From: SVTX01 sp045602385
GTDB taxonomy: Bacteria > Bacillota > Clostridia > Oscillospirales > CAG-272
Direction of reading: 5' to 3'
DNA: 59,876 nucleotides
Assembly (NCBI GenBank): GCA_045602385.1
Contig: JAZSBL010000001.1
Span: 1-59,876, forward strand
The position numbers and the translations under genes are program-made. Shown piece after piece: positions 1-9,207 of this stretch. The notes under the pieces were generated by a model. The model worked only from the letters and a program-made list of their open reading frames with translations. It had not been told where the DNA came from and made no database searches. The stretch's first letter is position 1; every line of letters begins with the position of its first letter.

Positions 1-13
1 CATCTTAAATGAC

Positions 14-79
14 CTCCTTTGTTGTTTTTATTGTGCAGTTGGTAGCCGCACTCTCATTATACAACAAAGGAGTTTTTTT
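14..79 (+). terminator. Long-loop inverted repeat followed by a T tract
   Basis: The arms at 14-25 and 61-72 are 12-bp perfect complements (CTCCTTTGTTGT / ACAACAAAGGAG), separated by 35 nt and followed by seven T. It could be a terminator or attenuator for a transcript entering from the left edge. The long loop makes this uncertain. Confidence 0.4.
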
Positions 80-107
80 GTCATTATCAACTATGCAATC
101 CTTACCG

Positions 108-130
108 AACCACGCGTCTAACGCGTGGTT
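108..130. other. Perfect 10-bp hairpin
   Basis: AACCACGCGT and ACGCGTGGTT pair around a CTA loop. No T tract follows on either side. It lies between two terminator-like structures, and its role is unknown. Confidence 0.4.
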
Positions 131-144
131 TTACTATACAACAA

Positions 145-171
145 AAAAGCCGACGCGTCGCGTCGGCTTTT
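145..171. terminator. Bidirectional intrinsic terminator after fakA
   Basis: AAAAGCCGACG and CGTCGGCTTTT form an 11-bp stem with a 5-nt loop. It has A tracts on one side and T tracts on the other, directly downstream of the minus-strand fakA stop. Confidence 0.8.
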
Positions 172-181
172 TAAATTTTAT

Positions 182-1834
182 TTATTCAACTGAAATTACG
201 TAGTCGTAAAGAGGCTGACCGCCGTAGATAACGGCAACGTCACAGCCGCCGCCTACTCTCTCGGAGATAAGCGCGCCGTACTCCTCTGCCTGCTCCTCGC
301 TGACACCCTCACCGTAGAACACGGTGATATACATAGCTCCCGTCATTCCGCGTACAAGCTGCTTTGCGCATGTATAGCTGTCGTTTGCGACACATGCGAT
401 CTTGCCCTCTACAAGACCTAAGAACTGACCCTTCTTGATGTTGAAACGGTCGATCTGAGTATCTCTTACCGCGTATGTGACAGACATGGAAGTGACCATT
501 CCCATGGCCTCCTTCATCTCTCCTACGATATCCTCGGTCTCGCCGTCGGGATTGTATGCGATCATAACGCTCATGCCCTGAGGAACAGTCTCCGTAGGAA
601 TAACGATAACCTGTCTTTCTGTGATTATCTGCGCGGCTTGATTTGCAACCATGCAGATATTCTTGTTGTTGGGAAGGATAAATACGATCTCCGAAGGTGT
701 CTTCATGACCGCGTCAATAATATCCTGTGTCGAGGGGTTCATTGTCTGGCCGCCGGTTATGATATTGTCAACTCCGACGTCGCGGAACATTGCGCTGATT
801 CCCTCGCCCATGCAAACGCTTACAAAGCCGTATTTCTTCTCTATCGGAACGAACTTGGGCTCCTCCTCCGCGGGCTCTGCAGCTCCCGCGTCCGCAACAA
901 GCTCGGTATGCTGATTTCTCATGTTCTCGATCTTGACCGTCGCAAGGCTACCGAACTCGATCGCCTTTGTAAGAACCGCGCCGGGGTCGTTTGTGTGAAT
1001 GTGGAGCTTGATTATCTGCTCGTCGTCAACGAATACCGCGCTGTCGCCAATGCTCTTGATAAACTCGTAAAGCTCGCCGGACGTGTCCTCACCAAGATAC
1101 TTCTCGTTCTTATCAACGATACACTCGGTGCAATAACCGAACTTGATATCCGCAGAATTAAACTCTGTAAAGTCAGCCGCGCCCTTCACCTCGGACTCAA
1201 CCGCCTTCTTCTCCTCCGCAACGTAGGGGTTACCCTCAAGCGCGGCTACCATACCCTTGAGCACACAGACAAAGCCCGCGCCGCCCGCGTCAACAACTCC
1301 GGTCTGCTTCAAGACGGGAAGCATCTCGGGTGTCTGCGCCAGCGCATCCTCCGCGCACCTCAGTACAACGTCAAAGAGCTCCTTGACAGTAATATCATTA
1401 TTTGCAAGGTAAGCCTTTTCAGCTCCCTCGCCCGAAAGTCTCATAACTGTAAGTATTGTTCCCTCGGTAGGCTTCATTACCGCACGGTAAGCCTCGGTAG
1501 TTCCTCTCTTCAAGGACTCCACTACCTTGATGGCATCCGCCTCGTCAACGTCCTTGAGCGCCTTCGCAAAGCCGCGGAAGAAAAGCGAAAGGATAGCGCC
1601 CGAGTTTCCTCTTGCGCTTCTGAGCATTAGGCCGGCAACCTTATCCGCGGTTGCGCCTACGCCCTTTCCGTCGGGCGCCTGTCCTACCGTGCTCATGGTA
1701 AGGCTCATGTTGATACCCGTGTCACCGTCCGGTACGGGGAAAACGTTGAGGTTATTGATCTCCTCCATCTTGTTATTGAGGAGTGCCGCGCCCGAAAGCG
1801 CCATTGAGCGATATAAGCTACCTGTCAGTTTCAT
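182..1834 (-). CDS. fakA: Fatty acid kinase subunit FakA (DAK/DhaL domain, YloV family)
   Basis: This cytoplasmic ATP-dependent kinase phosphorylates a fatty acid held by a FakB (DegV-family) protein, feeding exogenous fatty acids into phospholipid synthesis. The 550 aa match the usual family length. The N-terminal DhaL domain shows the metal/nucleotide signature PVPDGDTGINM at about residues 33-43, RGNSGAILS near 75 and DAGGAGF near 181. The C-terminal half is the long FakA-type extension. The gene starts 17 nt after the DegV-family gene in the same direction, so the kinase and a likely lipid-carrying partner are made together. The kinase assignment follows family knowledge; the pairing is seen directly. 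Confidence 0.9.
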   Translation of the reverse strand: MKLTGSLYRSMALSGAALLNNKMEEINNLNVFPVPDGDTGINMSLTMSTVGQAPDGKGVGATADKVAGLMLRSARGNSGAILSLFFRGFAKALKDVDEADAIKVVESLKRGTTEAYRAVMKPTEGTILTVMRLSGEGAEKAYLANNDITVKELFDVVLRCAEDALAQTPEMLPVLKQTGVVDAGGAGFVCVLKGMVAALEGNPYVAEEKKAVESEVKGAADFTEFNSADIKFGYCTECIVDKNEKYLGEDTSGELYEFIKSIGDSAVFVDDEQIIKLHIHTNDPGAVLTKAIEFGSLATVKIENMRNQHTELVADAGAAEPAEEEPKFVPIEKKYGFVSVCMGEGISAMFRDVGVDNIITGGQTMNPSTQDIIDAVMKTPSEIVFILPNNKNICMVANQAAQIITERQVIVIPTETVPQGMSVMIAYNPDGETEDIVGEMKEAMGMVTSMSVTYAVRDTQIDRFNIKKGQFLGLVEGKIACVANDSYTCAKQLVRGMTGAMYITVFYGEGVSEEQAEEYGALISERVGGGCDVAVIYGGQPLYDYVISVE

Positions 1835-1851
1835 AGTTAAATCTCCAAAAA

Positions 1852-2715
1852 TTATCTTTCAGTTGCCACGAAGAAAAGCGCGAGAGTTCCGGGACCGGAA
1901 TGCGCTCCTATAACGGGGCCTGTATAATAGATCAGAATATCATTGATGCCAAACTCGGCTCTTACCATATCGGCAAGCTTCTCGGCATCCTCGATGCAAT
2001 CACCGTGGCAGATATACACGGTCTGCTTTTCGGGCTCGTTCGCGGTTGCCTTCATCTTCTCGAAAAGCGCCTTGATAGATGCGTCTCTTCCGCGCGCCTT
2101 TGCCATGTTTATGAGCTTGCCCTCGTTATCCATATGCATAACCGGCTTTATCTGCAACACCGTGCCCATAACCGCGGTTGCAGCGGAAACGCGTCCTCCG
2201 CGCTTCAGGTAAACGAGGTCATCAACCGTAAACCAGTGAGCCAAATTCGGAACAAGCTCCTTGATGTAGGCAGCATTCTCTTCAATGTCCGCGCCCTCGT
2301 TCTTCTTGTCTACCGCATACTTTACAAGTAAGCCCTGACCAAGTGAGGCGCAAAGTGAATCGACTACTGCTATCTTGACGTTCGGATATTTCTCCACGAC
2401 CTCCTCAGCCGCGTTTCTGCCCGCCATATACGTTGCGGAAAGACCCGACGAAAAGCCGATGTAAAGAATGTCCTTCCCTTCCTGTGCTATCTCCTCAAAA
2501 AGAGCTACGAATCTGTCCATATTTGCCGCAGAGGTCTTTGCGGTGTGCTTATTACGCATGTATACGTAAAATTCTTTGGGGTCTATCTCATGGTTGAGAA
2601 ATGAGCCCACACCGTCGATCGTTACCTCAAGCGATAGAGTCCTTACACCCCACGCATCAACCATTTCACGGGGAAGATCACACGAGGAGTCTGTTACAAT
2701 AACGTAATCTTTCAT
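1852..2715 (-). CDS. degV: DegV family fatty acid-binding protein (FakB-like)
   Basis: DegV/FakB proteins bind a single fatty acid and present its carboxyl group to FakA for phosphorylation. The 287 aa carry the family N-terminus VTDSSCDLP (residues 7-15) and the mid-protein IGFSSGLSATY segment, both part of the lipid-head binding site. The start ATG is preceded by GGAGAA at a suitable distance. It is the first gene of a two-gene operon with fakA, under a strong promoter at 2809-2837. A short GC-rich palindrome (GCCGTCC/GGACGGC) lies in the leader. The specific fatty acid bound cannot be read from the sequence. Confidence 0.9.
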   Translation of the reverse strand: MKDYVIVTDSSCDLPREMVDAWGVRTLSLEVTIDGVGSFLNHEIDPKEFYVYMRNKHTAKTSAANMDRFVALFEEIAQEGKDILYIGFSSGLSATYMAGRNAAEEVVEKYPNVKIAVVDSLCASLGQGLLVKYAVDKKNEGADIEENAAYIKELVPNLAHWFTVDDLVYLKRGGRVSAATAVMGTVLQIKPVMHMDNEGKLINMAKARGRDASIKALFEKMKATANEPEKQTVYICHGDCIEDAEKLADMVRAEFGINDILIYYTGPVIGAHSGPGTLALFFVATER

Positions 2716-2808
2716 TTCGGTTCTCCGTTCTGCCGTCCGGGACGGCGTGATATATTTATGTATTCATGATGGAATATGATCAAAATATAGAAAGTCAACA
2801 ATCAATTA

Positions 2809-2837
2809 ATTATACACCATATTTTCCCTTTTGTCAA
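2809..2837 (-). promoter_or_regulatory. Sigma-A promoter of degV-fakA
   Basis: On the minus strand TTGACA (2832-2837) and TATAAT (2809-2814) are 17 bp apart. The rest of the 312-bp gap to topB is AT-rich with no other clear feature besides the topB promoter. Confidence 0.85.
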
Positions 2838-2964
2838 GTTTTTTGACCCTCGTTTATGCAATTAGGCTTTATTTAGTTTCTCTTTCTTTGTCACAATGCC
2901 CAAATCAGGCCTTTATTTAGCCTGATACAAATCTATAAAAAGCTTCTTCACGCTCTCTTTCCGG

Positions 2965-2993
2965 TTGACAAACAATTCATAATGTGTTACAAT
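2965..2993 (+). promoter_or_regulatory. Sigma-A promoter of topB
   Basis: TTGACA (2965-2970), a 17-bp spacer and TACAAT (2988-2993) lie 35 bp upstream of the topB ATG. Confidence 0.85.
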
Positions 2994-3027
2994 AAACGGG
3001 TACGAAAGTATTTTATGGAAGGTATAT

Positions 3028-5184
3028 ATGACTACTGTAATCATAGCGGAGAAGCCGAGCCTTGCCCGCAACATCGTTGAGGGAATACAGCAGATGGACA
3101 GCTGCAAGCTTCAAAGGAAGAACGGCTATTTTGAGGGAAACGGATACATTGTAACGTGGGCATTCGGTCACCTTTTTTCGCTATGCGATATAGAGGATTA
3201 CACCGGTGGGGATCCCGCGGCGCGGTGGAGCCTTGACACTCTCCCCTGCTTCCCCGATGAGTTTAAATATAAATTGAAGCTCGGCAAAGATAAAAAGGTC
3301 GACCAGGGTGTCGCAAATCAGTTCATGACCATAAAATATCTCTGCTGCCGCGAGGACGTTGACCGCATAGTCAACGCGGGAGACTCCGACCGCGAGGGAG
3401 AGATAATCATAAGGCTTTGCGTTATGAATACGGGCGCGCTTGATGGGGGCAACCGCTCCTTTATGCGCCTTTGGCTTCCCGATCAGACCCCGGAGACCAT
3501 CGGTAAAGCCATAAAGGAAATGAAAAGCGAGGACGAGTATCAGAATCTCGCGGACGAGGGCTTTGCCCGCACCTACATAGATTGGCTGTACGGCGTCAAT
3601 CTTACCCGCTACGCCACACTTAAAACAGGCATGCTCTTGCGCGTAGGACGTGTTATCGTGCCGATAGTCCGCGCGATATACGACCGTGATCTGGCAATTC
3701 GAAACTTTCAGCCCGACATATATCTCGCCGCCGTCTCAAAGGAAAAGACCAAGGGCGAAGAGATAGAGCTTGTGAGTAAAGTCAAGCTTGAAAAGGATCA
3801 GAGGGCCGAGGCTGAGGCTCTTTGCGCAAAGTACAACGCAAGTGAAGCACGAGTCATCTCCAAAAAAACAAAAAAGGAGACAGTAAATCCCGGCAAGCTC
3901 TTTTCCCTTTCAAAGCTCCAGAACGTGCTTAGCAAAAAGTATAAGATGAGCATGACCGACAGCCTTGCGATCGTTCAGAAGCTTTACGAGGAGGGATACC
4001 TCACATATCCCCGAACCAACTCCGAATACCTTGCGACAAACGAAAAGGACAAGGTCAAAAAGATAATCGGTGTTATCAAAAATCTCGGTTATCCCGTAGT
4101 ATTTAAGGATAAAAAGACTATATTCGACGACTCCAAGATAGAGAGCCACTCTGCTATCACTCCTACCTTCAAGATACCGAAGAAGGAGCGACTTACCGAA
4201 AACGAGATGATCGTTTACCAAACGGTTTTCCGCCGCTTCGTATCTGTTTTCTGCGCCGAGGAGTGTCTTGCCCAAAAGACAGAGATCGTCATCGACGTAG
4301 GCGGCTACGAGCAGTTCACACTCAAAGGCGTTATCATTGTCCAAAGAGGATTTTTGCGCTTCGATGACAGCGAAAGAAAGGACAAAATACTCCCGCCTCT
4401 TGAGGTGGGCGACCTTGTCAATATAAACTTCCACCCCGTAGAGAAGCAAACAAGTCCGCCAAAGCACTACACCGTTGAAACGCTCAACAACTACCTCAAA
4501 AACCCATTCCGCGAGGATAAGGCGGCTGCCGAAAAGGCTGCAGCTGAGAGGGCTGAGGCAGATGGCGAGGTTGAGAACGACGAGGAGGACTATAAGGCTA
4601 TATTCGCAGGTCTTGAGCTTGGAACAGAGGCTACCCGCACGGGAATCATAGACAACGCGATAAAATCGGGATATATAAGTCTGAAAAAGGACGTCTATAC
4701 CATTCTCCCCGGCGGCGAATACCTCATCGAGCAGCTGACGCAGATGGGAGTGTCGATGGACAAATACAAGACAAGCGAGCTTGGTCAGGCGCTCAAGAAG
4801 GTATACCGCGGCGACATTACCGTAAACGACAGCGTTCTGCTTGCCGAAAAGGAGATAGCAGATATCTTTGCGCGCAAGCAAGCGACGCTTGAGACCGATA
4901 CCGATACCGGATTTTACGGCGACAAGGTCGGAGTCTGCCCCGTTTGCGGCAAGGATGTCGTCAAGGGTAGATACGGCTACGGCTGTATGGGATATAAGGA
5001 AGGCTGTAAATTCAAAATAGGCAGCTTTATCTGCAAGCGAACCATCTCCATCTCAAACGCAAGAAAAATACTTTCAGAGGGCGTTTCCTCTGAAATTCAG
5101 GGCTTTGTTTCAAAGAACGGAAAGCCCTTCAACGCGCGACTCAAGCTTGACGGCGACAAGGTCGTGTTTGATTTTACAAAATAA
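3028..5184 (+). CDS. topB: DNA topoisomerase III
   Basis: This type IA topoisomerase passes single strands to decatenate and relax DNA. The 718 aa begin with the TOPRIM motif VIIAEKPSLARNI (4-16). The acidic NAGDSDREGEI segment follows near 117, and the catalytic tyrosine is Y327 in LTYPRTNSEYL. An acidic low-complexity insert (EKAAAERAEADGEVENDEED) lies in the central part. The C-terminus carries a four-cysteine zinc-ribbon-like unit starting at C637 (CPVCGKD...GCMGYKEGCKF), as in Firmicutes TopB. The start is set by GGAAGG upstream and by the promoter position. It stands alone and ends in a strong terminator shared with the converging DUF3737 gene. Confidence 0.95.
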   Translation: MTTVIIAEKPSLARNIVEGIQQMDSCKLQRKNGYFEGNGYIVTWAFGHLFSLCDIEDYTGGDPAARWSLDTLPCFPDEFKYKLKLGKDKKVDQGVANQFMTIKYLCCREDVDRIVNAGDSDREGEIIIRLCVMNTGALDGGNRSFMRLWLPDQTPETIGKAIKEMKSEDEYQNLADEGFARTYIDWLYGVNLTRYATLKTGMLLRVGRVIVPIVRAIYDRDLAIRNFQPDIYLAAVSKEKTKGEEIELVSKVKLEKDQRAEAEALCAKYNASEARVISKKTKKETVNPGKLFSLSKLQNVLSKKYKMSMTDSLAIVQKLYEEGYLTYPRTNSEYLATNEKDKVKKIIGVIKNLGYPVVFKDKKTIFDDSKIESHSAITPTFKIPKKERLTENEMIVYQTVFRRFVSVFCAEECLAQKTEIVIDVGGYEQFTLKGVIIVQRGFLRFDDSERKDKILPPLEVGDLVNINFHPVEKQTSPPKHYTVETLNNYLKNPFREDKAAAEKAAAERAEADGEVENDEEDYKAIFAGLELGTEATRTGIIDNAIKSGYISLKKDVYTILPGGEYLIEQLTQMGVSMDKYKTSELGQALKKVYRGDITVNDSVLLAEKEIADIFARKQATLETDTDTGFYGDKVGVCPVCGKDVVKGRYGYGCMGYKEGCKFKIGSFICKRTISISNARKILSEGVSSEIQGFVSKNGKPFNARLKLDGDKVVFDFTK

Positions 5185-5188
5185 AAAG

Positions 5189-5218
5189 ACGGTCACACCG
5201 ACGGTGTGACCGTTTTTT
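5189..5218. terminator. Intrinsic terminator between topB and the DUF3737 gene
   Basis: An 11-bp perfect stem (5189-5199 with 5203-5213) has a 3-nt loop. It is flanked by A and T runs, so it can act on both converging transcripts. Confidence 0.9.
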
Positions 5219-5220
5219 AT

Positions 5221-6069
5221 TTATACCGTTTGTGCAACCGTTATCTCGCAGGTGGAGATATCCTTATGATCATCGTCGAGAATTATCTCACCGATAGAGT
5301 CGGCGCGCACAAATCCCGAAACGGGATTTTTAACGCTTACGATATTACCCTTGACGGTAGCCTCGACCTCACTTCTTTCAAAGGAAAGGTCGGTGCCCTC
5401 CATAATGCAGTCCTCTAGCACCAAGCCCTTGCAGTAGCAAAGGGGCTGAGTTCCCGATATCTTGCAGCGCACCAGCTTAAGATTTTCGGAGTACCATGCG
5501 AGATATTCGCCCGCAACCACGCTGTCGTAAACGGTTACGTTCTTTGCATGCCAGAAGGCGTCCTTGGTCTTGAATTCGCAATTTCTAAAAGTCGCGTTCT
5601 CTATGTACTGAAAGGAATATTTGCCTGTCATGGTGAGGTTTTCAACATTCATATCCCTACATTCAAAAAAGGGATACATGGAATTTAGCGTACAATCCTT
5701 TATAGAAAGTCCTCTGCATCTCCAGCCGAATTCCTCTGAGTTTATATCGCAATCGGTAAGGCTTACTCCCTCACATTCGCGAAGCGCCTTGATTCCGTGG
5801 AGCCTGGAGTCGCTTATCCTGACGTCACTGTCGTACCAAAGCGCGGCGCGGCATTTCTCTGTCATATGCGCCCCTGTTATCATGGCATCATCAACGTGCC
5901 AGAACGGATAGCGCAGATTGAAATAGCAGCCTCGCACGGTGATATTTCTGCACTCCTTGAGCGCGGATTCACCGTCTGCCTCGCCGTCAAAACGACAGCC
6001 AACGACCTCCGAATCCCTCAGCCCGTACAGAGCGCGTTCCTCGTCATACTGTTTGTTCTCAAATTTCAT
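5221..6069 (-). CDS. DUF3737 family protein (beta-helix-like repeats)
   Basis: A 282-aa protein of the DUF3737 family; no biochemical role is established. The sequence is a string of short repeats of the form NITVRGCYF, GVSLTDCDI, GLSIKDCTL and NVTVYDSVV. These resemble right-handed parallel beta-helix coils, and many contain a Cys two residues before the end of a strand. There is no signal peptide, so it is probably cytoplasmic. It lies 20 nt after recR and is the last gene of the dnaX-ybaB-recR operon. That position does not by itself imply a DNA-repair role, because the family is found in many contexts. Confidence 0.8.
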   Translation of the reverse strand: MKFENKQYDEERALYGLRDSEVVGCRFDGEADGESALKECRNITVRGCYFNLRYPFWHVDDAMITGAHMTEKCRAALWYDSDVRISDSRLHGIKALRECEGVSLTDCDINSEEFGWRCRGLSIKDCTLNSMYPFFECRDMNVENLTMTGKYSFQYIENATFRNCEFKTKDAFWHAKNVTVYDSVVAGEYLAWYSENLKLVRCKISGTQPLCYCKGLVLEDCIMEGTDLSFERSEVEATVKGNIVSVKNPVSGFVRADSIGEIILDDDHKDISTCEITVAQTV

Positions 6070-6089
6070 TTTAAATCCTAAGTCAAAAA

Positions 6090-6692
6090 TTATATATCTC
6101 TTCTGCCCTCAAGCGCGCGGTAAAGTGTTATCTCGTCTGCATATTCAAGGTCGCTTCCCATGGGAACGCCGTACGCAAGGCGAGTCACCTTTACGTCATC
6201 AAACGCCCGAAGCAGCCTTGAGAGATACATAGCGGTGGCCTCGCCCTCAACCGTCGGGTTGGTCGCGATAATGACCTCCTTGATCTCGCCCTCGTTTATA
6301 CGCTCAAGCAATTCTCTTGTTTTGAGCTTGTCGGGAGTGATTCCGTTCATCGGGGAGATAACGCCGTGCAAAACATGATAAAGGCCCTTATATTCCCTGA
6401 CCTTCTCCATAGACATAACGACCTTGGGGTCGGATACTATACAGACCGTTCTTCTATCCCTGCCCTCGTCGGCGCAGATGGGGCATATGTCGCGGTCTGT
6501 GATGTTCTGGCATATCGGGCAGAGGTGTATCTTCTCCTTCGCCTCGATTATCGCCTGCGCGAAATCCGCCGCCTCCTCGTCAGTCATATCAAGCACGGAA
6601 AACGCCATTTTCATGGCGTTCTTTTTTCCTATTCCCTGAAGTGAGCCGAACTTCTCCGCAAGCCTTTGCAGAGACTCTATATATTCAGCCAT
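6090..6692 (-). CDS. recR: Recombination mediator RecR
   Basis: RecR works with RecO/RecF to load RecA onto SSB-coated single-stranded DNA at gaps. The 200 aa are full length. A helix-hairpin-helix (LQGIGKKNAMKMAF) lies near 17-31. The C4 zinc finger CPICQNITDRDICPIC spans about 58-73. It is followed by a TOPRIM domain containing TVCIVSDP and IIATNPTVEGEATAMYL. The start codon follows the ybaB stop by one base, indicating translational coupling. The order dnaX-ybaB-recR is conserved across Firmicutes. Confidence 0.96.
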   Translation of the reverse strand: MAEYIESLQRLAEKFGSLQGIGKKNAMKMAFSVLDMTDEEAADFAQAIIEAKEKIHLCPICQNITDRDICPICADEGRDRRTVCIVSDPKVVMSMEKVREYKGLYHVLHGVISPMNGITPDKLKTRELLERINEGEIKEVIIATNPTVEGEATAMYLSRLLRAFDDVKVTRLAYGVPMGSDLEYADEITLYRALEGRRDI

Positions 6693-6693
6693 A

Positions 6694-7041
6694 TCAGAAC
6701 ATAGAGGGCATTCCCATGCCCTGGGTTATCTTGCCCATTTCATTCTGGTTAACCGTCTCAACACGCTTGATCGCCTCGTTTACAGCGGCAACAAGTATAT
6801 CCGAAAGTGTCTCAATATCGTCGGGATCTACTATCTCGGGCTGAATATCGATGCCGAGGATCTCCTTCTTACCGTTGATCTTGACGGCAACAACGCCGCC
6901 GCCTGCCTTTATCTCGTATTCGCGGGAATCAAGGTCCTCCTGCAGAGTTGCCATGTCCTCCTGCATCTTCTGCGCCTGACGAAGCATTGCCTGCATATTC
7001 TGCGCTCCGCCGCCCATTCCCTTCGGTATGTTTGCTCTCAT
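6694..7041 (-). CDS. ybaB: YbaB/EbfC family nucleoid-associated protein
   Basis: This small DNA-binding protein forms tweezer-like dimers and is nearly always encoded between dnaX and recR. The 115 aa show a Gly/Met-rich N-terminus (GMGGGAQNMQAMLRQAQKMQEDM), an amphipathic helix, then the core beta-sheet motif AGGGVVAVKINGKKEILGIDI typical of the family. It sits 37 nt after dnaX and 1 nt before recR. The role at the replication fork or in recombination is inferred from context. Confidence 0.94.
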   Translation of the reverse strand: MRANIPKGMGGGAQNMQAMLRQAQKMQEDMATLQEDLDSREYEIKAGGGVVAVKINGKKEILGIDIQPEIVDPDDIETLSDILVAAVNEAIKRVETVNQNEMGKITQGMGMPSMF

Positions 7042-7078
7042 TTTATTGTCCTCCGTGTATTGTATTTAAGTTTATCGG

Positions 7079-8746
7079 TTATCCCTCGGCAGCCTCAATG
7101 ATCTTATCGATAAGTCCGCCGCTCTTCTTTTCGGTCTCACATTCGTATTTTACCTGCGAGGTCGCATAGGGTCTTCCCATAACCTCACCGACAGCTCCCG
7201 TAAACAAGGTCTCGCCGCCGAACGTTTTTATACTGTTTATTGCAAACGAATCGGCAAATTTTAAAACGATATTCTCGTTCTCGTCAACGTACCACTTCGC
7301 GCTTTTGAAGAAAGGCGCGGTTATTGGATCTCTGCCGCTCATTATCTCGATCGCCTCTGCGCGCTTTTTAAAGGGCTTCAGCGTGCGTACCGCTCCGTTA
7401 TCCGCAATCGCGCTGACTGCGGCCTTTGCCACTGTCGGCTTTTTCTCTGCGGGGGGCTGTGCCGCTCTCGGCGCGTCGTCGCGGAACATATCATCATCGT
7501 CGCTCTGCTTTGATGCTCTCGGTGAGCGGCGCGCGGGCTTTTCCACAGGCGCACAAGCAGGCTTGCCCTCTGCCTCTTCGCTTGTCGCGATCTTGACTCC
7601 CGATGCCACCGCGCTCTCAAGCGCGGATATTCTTGCAAGCATCGCATCTGGCGAGCTTGAGAGCTTCGCGTCACACATACGGACGAGCGTAAGCTCGGCA
7701 ACTATTCTGCGGATCGCGTTTGCGCGCGTCATAGTAAGAAGCGCGTCGTTCAGTATCTCTGTGTGATACGTCAGAAGCTCCGCGGAAAACAGTCTTGCAA
7801 GCTCTGTCAGCTCATCGGTCTCACTGTCGGTAAGGTCGAGATATCTTGCGGGCTCCCTTGAATTTTTAACTATCAAAAGGTCGCGGTATACCGAGATCAG
7901 CTCCTGCCAGAACACCGCGATATCGCGAGACGATCTGACGGTTTCGTCCACGGCCTCAAATATCCTCTCATAGTCCTTATCGGCAATAGCGCGAACTACC
8001 TCAATAAGCTTTCCTCTGCCGCCAAGACCAACCGTCTCGGCAACAAGGGCGTCGTCAATAAGACGGCGGCTTCCCGCGCAAAGGTCAAGCAGACTGATAG
8101 CGTCTCGCATACCTCCCTGCGCGTGCTTTGCAAGTATGGTTGCGGCGCTCTCTGTTATATCAATATTCTCTGCCGCCGCGATCTTTATAAGATGGTCGCG
8201 CAGCACATCGGTAGTGATACGCCTGAAATCAAAGCGCTGACAACGCGAAATAATAGTTGCGGGGAGCTTGTGAAGCTCTGTCGTAGCCAAAATAAAGACT
8301 ACGTGCTCCGGCGGCTCCTCAAGTGTCTTTAGCAAGGCGTTGAACGCGCTGGGCGACAGCATATGTACCTCGTCTATGATATAAACGCGGTATTTCAGAT
8401 TCGAGGGCGAATATACGACCTCATCGCGGATATCTCTGATATTGTCAACGCCGTTATTTGATGCGGCGTCCATTTCAAGAACGTCGGTAGCGGCGCCCGA
8501 ATCAATAGACAGGCACGCGGAGCATTTACCGCAAGGATTGCCGTTTTCGGGAGAAAGACAGTTTACCGCCTTTGCAAGGATCTTGGCGCATGACGTCTTG
8601 CCCGTTCCCCTTGAACCGCAGAAAAGATAAGCGTGCGAAAACTTTGAATTTTCCACCTCATACTTCAGAATAGACGTAATATGATCCTGACCGCAGACCT
8701 CGTCAAAGGTTCTCGGCCTCCATTTTCTATAAAGAGCCTGATGCAT
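7079..8746 (-). CDS. dnaX: DNA polymerase III subunits gamma/tau
   Basis: This AAA+ ATPase is the core of the clamp loader. The 555 aa contain Walker A GSRGTGKTS (about 44-52), a four-cysteine zinc module (CLSPENGNPCGKCSAC, about 64-79), Walker B VYIIDEVHML near 121-130 and the SRC sensor region (ISRCQRFDF). The C-terminal part is basic and proline/alanine-rich, then ends in a domain with the tau-like fold. The start ATG has AGGAGGAAGG just upstream. It heads the operon with ybaB, recR and the DUF3737 gene and lies 45 nt after the SRP RNA, so read-through from the SRP promoter is likely. No separate strong promoter is visible in the gap. Confidence 0.96.
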   Translation of the reverse strand: MHQALYRKWRPRTFDEVCGQDHITSILKYEVENSKFSHAYLFCGSRGTGKTSCAKILAKAVNCLSPENGNPCGKCSACLSIDSGAATDVLEMDAASNNGVDNIRDIRDEVVYSPSNLKYRVYIIDEVHMLSPSAFNALLKTLEEPPEHVVFILATTELHKLPATIISRCQRFDFRRITTDVLRDHLIKIAAAENIDITESAATILAKHAQGGMRDAISLLDLCAGSRRLIDDALVAETVGLGGRGKLIEVVRAIADKDYERIFEAVDETVRSSRDIAVFWQELISVYRDLLIVKNSREPARYLDLTDSETDELTELARLFSAELLTYHTEILNDALLTMTRANAIRRIVAELTLVRMCDAKLSSSPDAMLARISALESAVASGVKIATSEEAEGKPACAPVEKPARRSPRASKQSDDDDMFRDDAPRAAQPPAEKKPTVAKAAVSAIADNGAVRTLKPFKKRAEAIEIMSGRDPITAPFFKSAKWYVDENENIVLKFADSFAINSIKTFGGETLFTGAVGEVMGRPYATSQVKYECETEKKSGGLIDKIIEAAEG

Positions 8747-8791
8747 ATCCTTCCTCCTATACTAAAGATTCGATCATAAGATAAAAATCAA

Positions 8792-9097
8792 GTGTGCGCC
8801 GCAAAACGAGACCATACACCGTAAAATCGAACCTCGCCTCCACGCGATCTTCATACACTCTGCTCAAGGCAGGCACCCCTGCGGCACATCGGGTTAACCG
8901 CTTAATGCTGCTTGGTTCCCCATCTGACATGGTTCACAGCTCCCAATTGCGCAAGACCCGCCTCTCATCACAAAGAGTAGGACTCAATTCGAAAAGGTCT
9001 GATCCTCAAATACGGGATCCACCCCTGCTGTAGCGGATTTCAGGTGCAGGGCTCCGCTAAATCCCCGGCTGGTATGGCCTCGTTTCACAGCGCACAC
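8792..9097 (-). ncRNA. ffs: Signal recognition particle RNA, large bacterial (Alu-domain) type
   Basis: This RNA scaffolds the SRP with Ffh for co-translational membrane targeting. The apical domain IV is recognisable on the minus strand as GTCAGATGGGGAACCAAGCAGC with a GGAA loop, followed by the typical symmetric loop and CCGCAGGGGTGCC. The 5' strand (GUGUGCGC... ACGAGGCC) pairs with the 3' end (GGUCUCGU...GCGCACAC), defining a full-length RNA of about 306 nt. A T-rich tract follows the 3' end. It lies upstream of dnaX as in Bacillus (scr-dnaX-yaaK-recR). Confidence 0.92.
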
Positions 9098-9128
9098 TGT
9101 GAATATACAGTCCAAACGGACTTTTGTT

Positions 9129-9157
9129 ATTATAGCACACTATTGACTATTTTTCAA
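9129..9157 (-). promoter_or_regulatory. Sigma-A promoter of the SRP RNA and dnaX operon
   Basis: The minus strand reads TTGAAA (9152-9157), a 17-bp spacer and TATAAT (9129-9134). The -10 lies about 32 bp upstream of the mature SRP RNA 5' end. Confidence 0.85.
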
Positions 9158-9207
9158 TAGCTTTTATAAAATTTAAATATTTGTTCTCAAATTTGCCTCG
9201 CCTTTTG

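Noticed and set aside
638..1630. 330-codon plus-strand frame opposite fakA
   Set aside because: It lies entirely antisense to a well-supported fakA, has no ribosome site, and its translation has no family features.
3910..4881. 323-codon minus-strand frame inside topB
   Set aside because: It is antisense to the conserved topoisomerase domains. The codon pattern is a shadow of the real gene.
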